Below are positions 28,474 to 37,566 of a stretch of 64,000 bases of DNA, piece by piece (position 1 is the stretch's first letter; the number at the start of each line of letters is the position of its first letter). Below the pieces are notes generated by a model. The model was not told the DNA's origin. It did no database searches and saw only the letters and a program-made list of their open reading frames with translations. Source of the stretch: Actibacterium atlanticum (GTDB taxonomy: Bacteria > Pseudomonadota > Alphaproteobacteria > Rhodobacterales > Rhodobacteraceae); assembly GCF_000671395.1 (NCBI RefSeq), contig NZ_AQQY01000007.1, forward strand, positions 1 through 64,000, written 5' to 3'. The position numbers and the translations under genes were made by a program.

Positions 28474-28520
28474 TCCGCGATCACACCGACAGGGAGGTTT
28501 GTCGGCGTTGGGGTTCGCGA

Positions 28521-28970
28521 TTACTTAACAGCGGCGGTCGCTTTTTTAGCGGCAGCAGTTGCTTCTTCGGTGGCTTTTTTAACAGCCGAGGAAGCTTCTT
28601 CGGTCATGTCTTTGCCAGCGGCCAGCATCAGTTCAACAGTTTCCATCTGAACTTTTTTGGCGATCTCAGCAAAGGAGGCCAGGTTTTCAGCAGCCAGCTC
28701 GGCCGAAGTCGAAGCGAAATCGGTGATGGCTTTGGTGTAATCAGCAGGATCGTCTTTAACAGCAGTTACATCGCTGATTTTGCCCAGGGTGTCTTTGGTC
28801 CACTTGGCCGACAGCTCGGTCGATTTTTCAGCAGCTTCCAGAGCAACTTTCGACATTTTTTCGCCCAGAGCGGCCTGAGTTTTGAAAACGTCCTGCGCAG
28901 CAGTGGTGTCAACGGGGAAGGATGCCATCATTTCCTGAAGCATCTTGGTGAAGTCTTGGGTGTTAGCCAT
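28521..28970 (-). CDS. phaP: Phasin (PHA granule protein)
   Basis: 149 residues, helical, rich in Ala, Lys and Glu, with a C-terminal Ala/Lys repeat (KKATEEATAAAKKATAAVK). Size and composition match the phasin_2 family, which coats PHA granules. The ATG has AGGAGAA seven bases upstream, a strong site fitting high expression. Controlled by PhaR through two palindromes in the 5' region. Confidence 0.92.
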   Translation of the reverse strand: MANTQDFTKMLQEMMASFPVDTTAAQDVFKTQAALGEKMSKVALEAAEKSTELSAKWTKDTLGKISDVTAVKDDPADYTKAITDFASTSAELAAENLASFAEIAKKVQMETVELMLAAGKDMTEEASSAVKKATEEATAAAKKATAAVK

Positions 28971-29034
28971 GGTAGTTCTCCTAAGGGTCGGGGTGGTGGG
29001 GACCCCGTAATTTCGTCTGCCCTTAGTTTATAAA

Positions 29035-29049
29035 TGCTGCAGTGCAGCA
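29035..29049. promoter_or_regulatory. PhaR operator, site 1
   Basis: The perfect 15-bp palindrome TGCTGCAGTGCAGCA contains CTGC-N3-GCAG, the sequence reported as the PhaR target in Paracoccus denitrificans. It lies 65 bases before the phaP ATG. Confidence 0.82.
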
Positions 29050-29060
29050 AATCAAGCTTT

Positions 29061-29078
29061 TTTGCTGCACTGCAGAAA
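29061..29078. promoter_or_regulatory. PhaR operator, site 2
   Basis: A second CTGC-N3-GCAG palindrome (CTGCACTGCAG at 29065-29075), centred 28 bp from site 1, with AT-rich flanks that could carry the phaP promoter. Confidence 0.8.
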
Positions 29079-29113
29079 TTTCATTTTTAAACAATATTTC
29101 AGTTACTTAATCG

Positions 29114-30898
29114 TCATGTGACGTAAGTTCCTGGTGCTTTCGCAAGTGCAGGATGTGACGAATCACCCGGTTGGCGCGCCTCAACCTTCTTGCCGGAACG
29201 CTTCTGAAGCCATGACGCCCAGCGCGGCCACCACGACCCCTCGTTGAACTGCGCGCCTTTTTTCCATTCGTCCGGCGTCCCTGCGACTGGCCCCTCACTG
29301 GTATAGTGGCCATACTTCTTTTTTGACGGCGGATTGATGATGCCCGCGATATGGCCGGACTCGGCCAATATGAACAGCTTGTCCCGGCTGCCCATCTGCT
29401 TGATCCCGTTAAAGCTGGATTTCCAAGCAGCGATGTGGTCGGTCTCGCAGGCGATGGCGCAGATCGGCACTTTAATGTCGCTCAGCTTGGGCTGCTCTTC
29501 ACATATGGTGAACTCGCCTTTTGCCAGCCCATCGCCCTGACACAACCCGCGCAGGTATTCGACTGTCATCTTCGCTGGCAGGTTCGTTCCGTCACCATTC
29601 CAGTAGAGCAAATCAAAGGCTGGCGGGGCCTCGCCCATCATATAGCTGCGGATCGCGGGCCCATAGATCAGATCATTCGATCGCATGAAGCTGAAGGTGC
29701 GCGACATAAAGAACTTGTCCAAATATCCCGATTCCGAAACTTCGCGTTCAATGCCGCCCACAAAGTCCTCGTCCAAGAATACCCCGACTTCCCCCTGGTT
29801 CGAAAAGTCCGTCAGCGTTGTGAAAAACGTGGCAGAGCGCACAGATTTGTCGCCGCGCTTTTCCATCAGGCCAAGGGTCAGGCTTAGTGTCGTGCCGGCG
29901 ATACAATAGCCGGTCACGTTGACCTTCTTCTGACCGGTGATTTTCTTGACCTCGTTGATCGCGGTCAGATAGCCCTCTTCGACATAGTTATCCATGCCCA
30001 CATCAGCATAGGATTCATCCGGGTTGACCCAGCTGACCACAAACAGGGTGAAGCCCTGATCGACGATCCATTTGATCAAGGAGTTCTTTTCCTTGAGGTC
30101 CATCACATAGAACTTGTTGATCCACGGTGGAAAGATGATCAGCGGCGTGGAATAGACCTGTTCCGTCGTCGGGGTGTACTGGATCAGTTCAAACATACGA
30201 TTGCGGAACACGACCTCGCCCGGTGTGGTGGCAAGGTTTTCACCAACTTTGAACGCCTGCTTATCGGCCAGGGTCACCAAAAGATCACCGCGGTTTTCTT
30301 CGATGTCGGCGACAAGGTTTTCCAAACCTTTCACCAAAGAGGCCCCTTCCGTTTCAACCGCCCGCGTCAGGGCCTCGGGGTTGGTGGCCAAAAAATTGGT
30401 TGGGGCCATCATGTCGACAATCTGACCGGTGAAAAACTCAATACGTTCCCGGTCTTTGTCCGAGAGGCCCTCAACCGCGTCAATTGCCTTGCGGGTGGCC
30501 TCGGCAGTGTTCAGATACTGGCGCTTGATATAATTGAAAAACGGGTGGCTGTTCCAAAGTTCATGCCGAAAACGGGGATCGTTGGTATCGTCTTCAACGT
30601 CTGGCGCGGCCAGCTTGCCCGAGGCCAAGGCTTCCTGCGCCTCAATAAAGTTCTGAAGGGCTTTCCCCCAGTAGGTCACTTGTTGTTCAAAAACTTTGGA
30701 AGGGTGCTGCATCAGCTCGTTAATATAGGCCGAACTGGCCCTCATAATCAGTTCGTGGCCTGGCCCTTGTAGATTCGGATCAACTTTGCGTTTTCCTGAA
30801 AGCGCGTGAACTAATCGTTCTGAAAGTTGCTCAACTCTCTTGAGATTTTCATTCAATTGATCCGCTTTTACGTGTTCCACGGTATCACTGGTTGTCAT
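29114..30898 (-). CDS. phaC: Class I poly(3-hydroxyalkanoate) synthase
   Basis: 594 residues from the ATG at 30898; a TTG two codons earlier is also open. The nucleophile cysteine (about C332) sits in GYCIAGTT, the Rhodobacteraceae form of the PhaC box with Ala where others have Gly. The catalytic Asp lies in CETDHIAAW and the His in AESGHIAGI. It polymerises (R)-3-hydroxyacyl-CoA into granules. It is divergent from phaZ across a 114-base region with an inverted repeat. No phaA/phaB genes are in the window. Confidence 0.95.
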   Translation of the reverse strand: MTTSDTVEHVKADQLNENLKRVEQLSERLVHALSGKRKVDPNLQGPGHELIMRASSAYINELMQHPSKVFEQQVTYWGKALQNFIEAQEALASGKLAAPDVEDDTNDPRFRHELWNSHPFFNYIKRQYLNTAEATRKAIDAVEGLSDKDRERIEFFTGQIVDMMAPTNFLATNPEALTRAVETEGASLVKGLENLVADIEENRGDLLVTLADKQAFKVGENLATTPGEVVFRNRMFELIQYTPTTEQVYSTPLIIFPPWINKFYVMDLKEKNSLIKWIVDQGFTLFVVSWVNPDESYADVGMDNYVEEGYLTAINEVKKITGQKKVNVTGYCIAGTTLSLTLGLMEKRGDKSVRSATFFTTLTDFSNQGEVGVFLDEDFVGGIEREVSESGYLDKFFMSRTFSFMRSNDLIYGPAIRSYMMGEAPPAFDLLYWNGDGTNLPAKMTVEYLRGLCQGDGLAKGEFTICEEQPKLSDIKVPICAIACETDHIAAWKSSFNGIKQMGSRDKLFILAESGHIAGIINPPSKKKYGHYTSEGPVAGTPDEWKKGAQFNEGSWWPRWASWLQKRSGKKVEARQPGDSSHPALAKAPGTYVT

Positions 30899-30924
30899 AT
30901 TCAAAAATCCCCCCTATCCTTCGC

Positions 30925-30962
30925 GCCCGCAGAAAAACACATCTAAAGGTGTATATGCGGGC
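30925..30962. promoter_or_regulatory. Inverted repeat between phaC and phaZ
   Basis: GCCCGCA (30925-30931) is repeated inverted as TGCGGGC (30956-30962), with an ACAC/GTGT pair inside. It sits midway between the divergent start codons and could be a shared operator. It does not match the CTGC-N3-GCAG PhaR site. Confidence 0.4.
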
Positions 30963-31012
30963 CTGCTACGATGCAGTATAACCGGGTCTGATGGGAAGCA
31001 AAGGAGTACGGC

Positions 31013-32278
31013 GTGAAAAACCTAGCGACATACGATTTGATGGAAAGTGTGCGCAATACCAACCAATGGTTGGGGGCTACCGCCTTGGCTTTGGGTTCCT
31101 ATCCGATCTCTGGTCTGATGCCCAATCCCTTCATGCAAATGATGGCCGCCTGGGGCGAGGTGACAGAACGCAGTTTTGCCCGCATGGTCGCCAAGCCTGA
31201 CTGGAACATTCACACTGTTGTTGGCGATGACGGCCGCGACCACATGGTCAGCGTCGACGTCTGCGTAAACCGCCCGTTTGGTGATCTGGTCCACTTTCGC
31301 GTGCACGGCCGCCCCACCATGGAGCGTAAGATTCTGCTGGTTGCGCCGATGTCTGGTCACTATGCAACGCTGCTGCGCACCACCGTCGCCAGCCTGCTGC
31401 CTGACTGCGAAGTCTATGTGACCGATTGGCATAACGCGCGTGATATCCCGGTGTCCGAGGGTAAATTCGATATCGAAGACTACACGCTCTACCTTGTCGA
31501 TTTTATGAAATATCTGGGCCCCGACACCAACGCGATTGCCGTGTGCCAACCCGCACCGATCACGCTGGCTGCGACCGCCTATCTGGCGCAGGAAGAGCCC
31601 GAAGCCCAGCCCCGCACACTGACGCTGATCGGGGGGCCGATTAACCCTGATGCCGCAGCGACTGACGTCACCGATTTCGGCAACCGTTTGACCATGGGCC
31701 AGCTGGAACAGCTTGCCATTCAACGTGTTGGGTTCAAGTATCGTGGCGTGGGCCGGTTGGTTTACCCGGGGCTGCTTCAGCTTAGCTCGTTCATGTCGAT
31801 GAATGCTGAAAGCCACTCGAACGCCTTCTATCAGCAGATCCTGCGCGTCGCCAAAGGCGAAGCCGCTGACCATGACAAACACAACCGGTTCTATGACGAA
31901 TATCTGGCCGTCATGGACATGACCGCTGAATTCTATCTGTCAACGGTAGAGCGTGTGTTCAAAGGTCTGGAAATCGCCCAGAACAAATTCACCGTAAACG
32001 GCAAGCATGTCGACATCGGCAAGATCACCGATGTGGCGGTAAAAACCGTTGAGGGTTCCGAAGATGACATTTCGGCACCGGGCCAATGCGTTGCTGCGCT
32101 GGACCTGTGCACCGGCCTGCCCGACGAAAAGAAAGCAAACCATCTGGAACCGGGTGCTGGCCACTATGGCATCTTTGCTGGCAAAAGCTGGCGCAACAAC
32201 ATCCGCCCGCTGGTTCTGGAATTCATCGACGCCAATGCGCGCACCCAGCGCAAAGTGACACGGCTGAAATCGGTCTGA
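31013..32278 (+). CDS. phaZ: Intracellular PHA depolymerase
   Basis: 421 residues starting at a GTG (31013), with AAGGAG seven bases upstream. It is an alpha/beta-hydrolase with the cysteine nucleophile C178 in AVCQPAP, as in the Ralstonia PhaZa1 type. LIGGPINPDAA is also conserved, and the C-terminal histidine lies in EPGAGHYGIF. It mobilises stored PHA in the cytoplasm. A strong terminator follows. Confidence 0.93.
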   Translation: MKNLATYDLMESVRNTNQWLGATALALGSYPISGLMPNPFMQMMAAWGEVTERSFARMVAKPDWNIHTVVGDDGRDHMVSVDVCVNRPFGDLVHFRVHGRPTMERKILLVAPMSGHYATLLRTTVASLLPDCEVYVTDWHNARDIPVSEGKFDIEDYTLYLVDFMKYLGPDTNAIAVCQPAPITLAATAYLAQEEPEAQPRTLTLIGGPINPDAAATDVTDFGNRLTMGQLEQLAIQRVGFKYRGVGRLVYPGLLQLSSFMSMNAESHSNAFYQQILRVAKGEAADHDKHNRFYDEYLAVMDMTAEFYLSTVERVFKGLEIAQNKFTVNGKHVDIGKITDVAVKTVEGSEDDISAPGQCVAALDLCTGLPDEKKANHLEPGAGHYGIFAGKSWRNNIRPLVLEFIDANARTQRKVTRLKSV

Positions 32279-32303
32279 TCCAAGTCAGCTATAACGATGT
32301 ACG

Positions 32304-32337
32304 AACGGGCGCCCTTGGGGTGCCCGTTTTTTGTTTT
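32304..32337 (+). terminator. phaZ terminator
   Basis: Stem AACGGGCGCC / GGGTGCCCGTT (one bulge or mismatch, CTTG-type loop) followed by TTTTTGTTTT. It lies 25 bases past the phaZ stop and just before the end of the convergent hydrolase gene. Confidence 0.85.
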
Positions 32338-32340
32338 ACA

Positions 32341-33087
32341 TCAGACCAAGCGGAAAGGTGCGCAAAGCCAGGGTTTCAGCGCGGCGGTGACTTCGGCAGG
32401 GGATTCCAGCAAGGGCATATGCCCCGCGTTCTCAAGAACCTTGTATTCGGCATGGGGAATCAGTTCGGCCATGAATTCGTGCCGCCGCGGCGGGATAATT
32501 GTGTCATGGGCGCCTGACAGCACCAAAGCCGGGGCGCGCATCCTGCGCAGCACTTTTTGCATATCGGGGCGGCGCTGCATGGCGCGGCTTTGGCGCAGGA
32601 AACGCTCGCTGCCCACGGTGCGCAGCATCAGTTCCAAGCTGCGGTGGACGCGGGCGACATTGGTGCCCGGCGCCAGCGCGGTATCCGGCACCTCGGCCCG
32701 TGCAACCTGGTCAAACAGGCCCGCCTTGGCCGAAACGATGCGGTCTTCCCGTGTCGCGGCCTCTTGTGGGGTTTCTGCCAAAGGCGAGCAGGTCACCATA
32801 GCGATCCGGGTGACACGCGCGGGATCAATCCGCAGCATATCCATGGCAACCAAAGCACCCAGCCCCTGCCCCATCACGGCAAACCGCGCAGGTGCCGTTT
32901 CCAAAACGCGGCGCGCCATATCGCCAATCGAAAGCCCATCGCAGATCGGGGCTAAGTGCACGGCTCTTTCGCCGCCAAAAGCAACAATTTGATCCGAGAA
33001 AATGCGAGCGTCGCTCATGAGTCCTGGCACCAAAACCAAGGGCTCTGCGATGCGCTCCTTTTGCTCTAGGCCCGGCTGTTGTGCCAT
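32341..33087 (-). CDS. Alpha/beta-hydrolase fold protein lacking the nucleophile serine
   Basis: 248 residues with the alpha/beta-hydrolase layout: VLVPGLMSDAR near the N-terminus and the catalytic-type Asp and His in LSGAHDTIIPP and NAGHMPLLESP. The nucleophile elbow reads G73-Q-G75-L-G77, so the expected serine of GxSxG is glycine. The DNA at this place reads cleanly (codon GGG). It may have lost hydrolysis or use another mechanism, as cofactor-free dioxygenases do. First of three hydrolase-type genes in this stretch, though 120 bases separate it from the next. Confidence 0.8.
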   Translation of the reverse strand: MAQQPGLEQKERIAEPLVLVPGLMSDARIFSDQIVAFGGERAVHLAPICDGLSIGDMARRVLETAPARFAVMGQGLGALVAMDMLRIDPARVTRIAMVTCSPLAETPQEAATREDRIVSAKAGLFDQVARAEVPDTALAPGTNVARVHRSLELMLRTVGSERFLRQSRAMQRRPDMQKVLRRMRAPALVLSGAHDTIIPPRRHEFMAELIPHAEYKVLENAGHMPLLESPAEVTAALKPWLCAPFRLV

Positions 33088-33207
33088 GGTGCCCGCCTTC
33101 TGCCTGTTGCCTCAGATACCGCTTTGCGCGGTCTCGCGGTTTGTCCGCGATTGGGCATGTTGTAACACCCCCGCAAGGATGAGGCTAGAAATAGCTGCGC
33201 GGAAGAC

Positions 33208-34170
33208 TCAGTTTGCCGCGACCCAATTCAGGATCGCCTCAACGGTGGGCGCCGTTCCATTGGGAGACAACACATCCCCCGCCAAAACGTGGTTGAAGGG
33301 ATCGAGACCCTCCGCCGGAAGAACCTGAAACACCTCCGCCCCCCATTGTGCCGCCGCTTTGCGGGCCAGATCAGCGCGGATCACCTGATCCTCATCCGAG
33401 ATCACAAACAGCGCCGGCACCTGCGCCTGCCCATAGTCCTGCGCCGCGCCATGCGCGACCAGCGCGGCCATCTGGAACAAGGCAACCGAAGGGTAGCTGG
33501 TTGTCCAATATTGTTCATGCGCGGCGTTTTGCGGGGTAAAGCCGCGCACTTGCCCGGCAATCAGCGGCAGCCATTGTCGTGCCAAGGGAAAGCGCAACAG
33601 AACAGAGAGCGGGTTCTTGATGCCAAAATTCGGAGATATCAGCACCACGCCTTTCACCTGTGCCATCTGTTCAGCGTTCAGCGCAGCCAGCGCGGCCAAG
33701 GTGCCGCCGGTCGATGTCCCAATGACCAGCACCTCTTGCCCCACGGCACGCCCCAAGGCCAAAGCCTCGGCCATGTCGCGCTGCCAGTCGCCTGCAGTGG
33801 CCTTTGCCAGCGCGGCCCCATCCTGCCCGTGCCCCGTCAGGCGGGTGTAAAACAGGTTGGCGCCAAGCGCCTTGGCAATATCGTCAGGCAGCGGGCGCAC
33901 CTCTTGCAGGGATGCAGAATACCCATGCACATAAACAACGGACAGCGCAGTCTTTTTTCCAGCGTCCCCGGCCCAGATGATTTGTTTGTTGAGCCCCGGT
34001 CGGATGGTTTCAAACCGGGCTTCGGCCGCAGCGATATAGGCCTGCACATCGTCGCCAATCTGCGTGTCATCAAAGGTCGGGTCGCCCTGCATTTCTTCGC
34101 GCGGCGCCCAATAGAAGAACAAGGCACCAACCGCAGCCAATGCGATCAGGTTCAATAGAAACCGGCCCAT
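33208..34170 (-). CDS. Membrane-anchored alpha/beta hydrolase
   Basis: 320 residues with an N-terminal membrane anchor (about 4-21). The serine hydrolase domain has VVYVHGYSAS, the nucleophile S153 in IGTSTGG, the Asp in VISDEDQVI and the His in PFNHVLAG. The fold suggests a lysophospholipase or carboxylesterase acting near the membrane; the substrate is unknown. It begins three bases after the next hydrolase gene ends, so the two are cotranscribed. Confidence 0.8.
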   Translation of the reverse strand: MGRFLLNLIALAAVGALFFYWAPREEMQGDPTFDDTQIGDDVQAYIAAAEARFETIRPGLNKQIIWAGDAGKKTALSVVYVHGYSASLQEVRPLPDDIAKALGANLFYTRLTGHGQDGAALAKATAGDWQRDMAEALALGRAVGQEVLVIGTSTGGTLAALAALNAEQMAQVKGVVLISPNFGIKNPLSVLLRFPLARQWLPLIAGQVRGFTPQNAAHEQYWTTSYPSVALFQMAALVAHGAAQDYGQAQVPALFVISDEDQVIRADLARKAAAQWGAEVFQVLPAEGLDPFNHVLAGDVLSPNGTAPTVEAILNWVAAN

Positions 34171-34173
34171 ATG

Positions 34174-34926
34174 TTACACCTCGGCCCGCGCCAGTACTTT
34201 CAGCGCGGCGGTTTCGATCAGCTTCAGACAATCGGGGTCTGAAAAGCTGTGATTGGCATGTTTGACCAGCGTCAGGCGAATGTCGTCTCCCTGCGCATGA
34301 TCCAACAGACGCAGCGCCACGGCGGTTTCTACCGAAGCATCATCCGTGCCTTGCAACATCCGTACCGGAAACGGCAATGGCAGCGGGTCGCGCAGGACCA
34401 GTTGGTCGCGACCGTCCTCGATCAGGCGACGGGTTATAACATAGGGGCTGTCTTCATATTCCGACGGGATTTCAACCCGCCCCTGCGCCATCAGTTCGCT
34501 CTTTTGGGCGTCGGAAAACCCGGCCCAAAACCCGTCTTCGGTAAAGTCCGGTGCGGCGGCGATGGTGACAAGTCCACAGATGCGCTCCGCGCGCCGTTTG
34601 CTCAGCAGCAACGAAACCCAGCCGCCCATGGACGAGCCGATCAACACCTGCGGCCCTTCGGTCAGCGCGTCCAGAACATCCGCCGCGTCCTGCGCCCAAT
34701 CGCCGATACAGCCCTCATCAAACGCGCCCGAGGACTCACCATGCCCGGAATAGTCAAACCGCAAAAAGGCGCGCCCATGCGCTTTCGCCCAGGCCTCAAG
34801 GTGCACGGCTTTGGTGCCGGTCATGTCTGACTTCAGCCCGCCAAGAAACACGATCCCCGGCCCGATGCCCGGGGTCTGATGATAGGCGATACGGCGCCCG
34901 CTGGGCGTTTCCAGAAACTGCGGCAT
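34174..34926 (-). CDS. Alpha/beta hydrolase, ABHD10-like thioesterase family
   Basis: 250 residues from the ATG at 34926, chosen because GGAGGGAC lies 5-6 bases before it; the frame stays open to 35010 through non-conserved sequence. Blocks are IVFLGGLKSDMTGTKA, RFDYSGHGESSG, the nucleophile S99 in IGSSMGGW, and the His in VKHANHSFSDP. The SDMTGTKA block resembles the ABHD10 group (depalmitoylase/thioesterase). It is upstream of, and nearly touches, the membrane-anchored hydrolase. Confidence 0.8.
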   Translation of the reverse strand: MPQFLETPSGRRIAYHQTPGIGPGIVFLGGLKSDMTGTKAVHLEAWAKAHGRAFLRFDYSGHGESSGAFDEGCIGDWAQDAADVLDALTEGPQVLIGSSMGGWVSLLLSKRRAERICGLVTIAAAPDFTEDGFWAGFSDAQKSELMAQGRVEIPSEYEDSPYVITRRLIEDGRDQLVLRDPLPLPFPVRMLQGTDDASVETAVALRLLDHAQGDDIRLTLVKHANHSFSDPDCLKLIETAALKVLARAEV

Positions 34927-35023
34927 GGTCCCTCCGGTTTTGGGCAGATTGGCCCGACCCGCGGCCCGAGGCAACGCCAAAGATGCGCTTGCCCAAAGAT
35001 GATGTCGCACGCATCATGGCGCC

Positions 35024-36136
35024 ATGACCGGTCCCCGCTACACCCCATTGATTGCCAGCCTGCCCGATGCGGTACCCTTTGTTGGCCCCGAAGCGATCGA
35101 GCGCACCACGGGGCACAGGTTTGCCGCACGGCTTGGCGCAAACGAGAGCCTTTTTGGACCGTCTCCTGTCGCAATAGAGGCCATGGCAAAGGCCGCCGCC
35201 GACAGTTGGATGTACGGAGATTCGCAAAACCACGATCTTCGCCACGCTCTGGCCAGCCATCACGATGTCGCTGCGGCGAACATCGTCATTGGCGGCGGCA
35301 TTGATGGCTTGCTTGGGTCTTTGGTGCGGCTTTTAGTTGATCCGGGCGACGCGGTTGTGACCTCAAAAGGCGCCTACCCCACGTTCAACTTTCATGTCAC
35401 CGGCCATGGCGGTGTGTTGCACGCGGCCCCGTATCGCGACGATCACGAGGACCCTCGGGCGCTGATCGAACTGGCCCGGGAAACGCGGCCCAAGCTGATC
35501 TATATCGCCAACCCGGACAACCCGATGGGCACGTGGCATGATGCGGCCAAAATGCAGGCCATGATCGATGCCCTGCCCCAAGACTGCCTTCTGATACTGG
35601 ACGAAGCCTATATTGAATTCGCGCCCCACGGCACGGCGCCCGAGTTCAACACGGACGATCCACGCGTCATCCGAATGCGCACTTTTTCAAAGGCTTACGG
35701 ACTGGCCGGTGCGCGGGTGGGCTATGCTATCGGGCACTCTGATCTGATCAGCAGCTTTAACAAAGTGCGCAACCATTTTGGCATGGCACGCGCCAGCCTT
35801 GCAGGCGCATTGGCGGCCTTGGCGGATCAGGACTGGTTGGAACATGTACAGACGCAGGTGGTCACCGCCCGCGACGCTCTGGCCGATCTTGCCCGCGCCA
35901 ACCAGCTCTCGCCGATAAGCTCGGCCACCAATTTCGTCACCATGGATTGCGGACGGGACGGTGGTTACGCCGGGCGTGTGGTGGCGCAGTTGGCACAGCG
36001 CGGGGTCTTTGTGCGCATGCCCTTTGTTGCCCCTCAGGATCGCTGTATCCGTGTGACTACCGCCCCGGCACAGGCGCTGAAAATCTTCGCAGATGCCCTG
36101 CCCGATGCGCTGAAGGCCGCCCAAACGGCATCGTGA
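35024..36136 (+). CDS. Class I/II PLP aminotransferase, HisC-like
   Basis: 370 residues. LGANESLFGPSP is the substrate and phosphate end of the family, IYIANPDNPMGT and DEAYIEF bind the cofactor, and K223 in TFSKAYGLAGARVGY forms the Schiff base. It resembles histidinol-phosphate aminotransferase, but no his genes are near, so it may act on another amino acid such as an aromatic one. It is divergent from the hydrolases; its ribosome site is weak. Confidence 0.82.
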   Translation: MTGPRYTPLIASLPDAVPFVGPEAIERTTGHRFAARLGANESLFGPSPVAIEAMAKAAADSWMYGDSQNHDLRHALASHHDVAAANIVIGGGIDGLLGSLVRLLVDPGDAVVTSKGAYPTFNFHVTGHGGVLHAAPYRDDHEDPRALIELARETRPKLIYIANPDNPMGTWHDAAKMQAMIDALPQDCLLILDEAYIEFAPHGTAPEFNTDDPRVIRMRTFSKAYGLAGARVGYAIGHSDLISSFNKVRNHFGMARASLAGALAALADQDWLEHVQTQVVTARDALADLARANQLSPISSATNFVTMDCGRDGGYAGRVVAQLAQRGVFVRMPFVAPQDRCIRVTTAPAQALKIFADALPDALKAAQTAS

Positions 36137-36193
36137 ACGGGCTTTTTACGGATTTCGCACTAAACTGAGCCTCACACAGTACGAGGCCCCGCC

Positions 36194-36370
36194 ATGCGCG
36201 ATCATCCGATTTCTGAAGCTCCGAACTATACCACCCCGGCCCTTGTCATGGGATTTGTGAACCTGTTTTGCGCCCTTTTGGTGATCTGGGCGGTTTGGGG
36301 GTTTGAATACGCCCTGCTCCTTGCCTTCATTGTCATGAAGCTGATCGACCGTATTCCAGCCCGCGATTAA
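36194..36370 (+). CDS. Small membrane protein (58 residues)
   Basis: A short frame starting MRDHPISEAPNYTTPALV with two closely spaced hydrophobic stretches (about 15-32 and 36-49) and a charged end KLIDRIPARD. The ATG has GAGGCCCC upstream. The hydrophobic pattern and the tight fit between two genes suggest it is real. Its TAA overlaps the stop of the convergent aminotransferase. Function unknown. Confidence 0.6.
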   Translation: MRDHPISEAPNYTTPALVMGFVNLFCALLVIWAVWGFEYALLLAFIVMKLIDRIPARD

Positions 36371-37566
36371 GCCTGCGCAACAACCGCCGCGGCGGCGTCC
36401 AGCGCGCCCTTGCCATGCGGTATGCCCAGCGCCACCAACCCCGCCTGCATTGATGCCAGAACGCCAAGGATCATATGCGCGTTCACATGCCCCATGTGAC
36501 CAATACGGAAAAAACCGTCTGCTGCGGGGTCTCCTGCGGGTGCCATGCCCAGACCGATCCCCAGCGTGACACCGGTGTGTGCCTCCAGCCACTCTCGCAG
36601 AACCGTGCCATTTGGCGCCCCCAGCCGCACGGCGGTGACCTCGTGCGCGCGCAACGCAGGGTCCTGAATGTTCATCTCCATCGGACCGCCCTCGCCCCAG
36701 ACCTCAAGCGCGGCCCAGATCGTGCGGGCCAAATGGGCATGACGGGCCCAAGCGGCCTCGACTCCCTCTTCATGCACCAACATCGTCAGGGCCTCGCGCA
36801 GCGCATAAAGGTGATGCGTGGGCGGTGTGCCACCGAAGTACTGATAGAACGCGTCAGGCTGGGTGCGCGGGGTCCAGTCCCAATAGGCGCTGACCTGTTC
36901 CATCTTGGCACGCACCTGCGCCGCCTTGTCGTTGAAATAGACAAAGCCAAGACCCGGAGGCGTCATCAGCCCTTTCTGGCTGGCCGCAAGCATCGCGTCG
37001 ACGCCCCAGTCATCCATTTCAAAGCGGTCACATCCTAATGAGGCCACACAATCGGCCAGTAACAGGGCCGGGTGGCCTGCCGCGTCCATGGCTTGGCGCA
37101 ACCCGGCGATGTCATTGCGCACCGAGGTGGCCGTATCCACATGGGTTGCCAGCACAGCCTTGATCCTGCCATCCCTATCCGCCCGCAGACGGGCTTCCAC
37201 CTGATCCGGATCAGCCGGGCTGCGTTTGCCGAAATCCAGCAGGTCCACCACGATCCCCATCCGGCGGGCCATCTGCGCCCATTCGGTGCCAAAATTGCCC
37301 GTGGCGACAACCAGAACGGCCTCGCCGGGGGCCACCAGGTTGGCCAGGATCGCCTCCCATGCGCCATGGCCGTTGGTGATATAGGTCGCCACATGATGCT
37401 TGGTGCGGGCGACAGCTTTCAGATCAGGCAGGATGCTTTCGAACAGTTCTACCAATGCGCCGGTGTAAATGTTCGGGGCGGGGCGCTGCATCGCCTGCAA
37501 CACCCGATCAGGCATGACCGAAGGTCCGGGAATTGCCAGATAGGGTCGACCGTGATGCAATGACAT
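36367..37566 (-). CDS. Class V aminotransferase (alanine/serine-glyoxylate type)
   Basis: 399 residues from the ATG at 37566, with AAAGGAC upstream; the frame is open 15 codons further. IPGPSVMPDRVL at the N-terminus, ATGNFGTEWA (cofactor loop) and K198 in ASQKGLMTPPG identify the alanine-glyoxylate / serine-pyruvate aminotransferase family. It probably transfers amino groups between alanine or serine and glyoxylate. No serine-cycle genes are adjacent, so the exact substrates are open. Confidence 0.85.
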   Translation of the reverse strand: MSLHHGRPYLAIPGPSVMPDRVLQAMQRPAPNIYTGALVELFESILPDLKAVARTKHHVATYITNGHGAWEAILANLVAPGEAVLVVATGNFGTEWAQMARRMGIVVDLLDFGKRSPADPDQVEARLRADRDGRIKAVLATHVDTATSVRNDIAGLRQAMDAAGHPALLLADCVASLGCDRFEMDDWGVDAMLAASQKGLMTPPGLGFVYFNDKAAQVRAKMEQVSAYWDWTPRTQPDAFYQYFGGTPPTHHLYALREALTMLVHEEGVEAAWARHAHLARTIWAALEVWGEGGPMEMNIQDPALRAHEVTAVRLGAPNGTVLREWLEAHTGVTLGIGLGMAPAGDPAADGFFRIGHMGHVNAHMILGVLASMQAGLVALGIPHGKGALDAAAAVVAQA

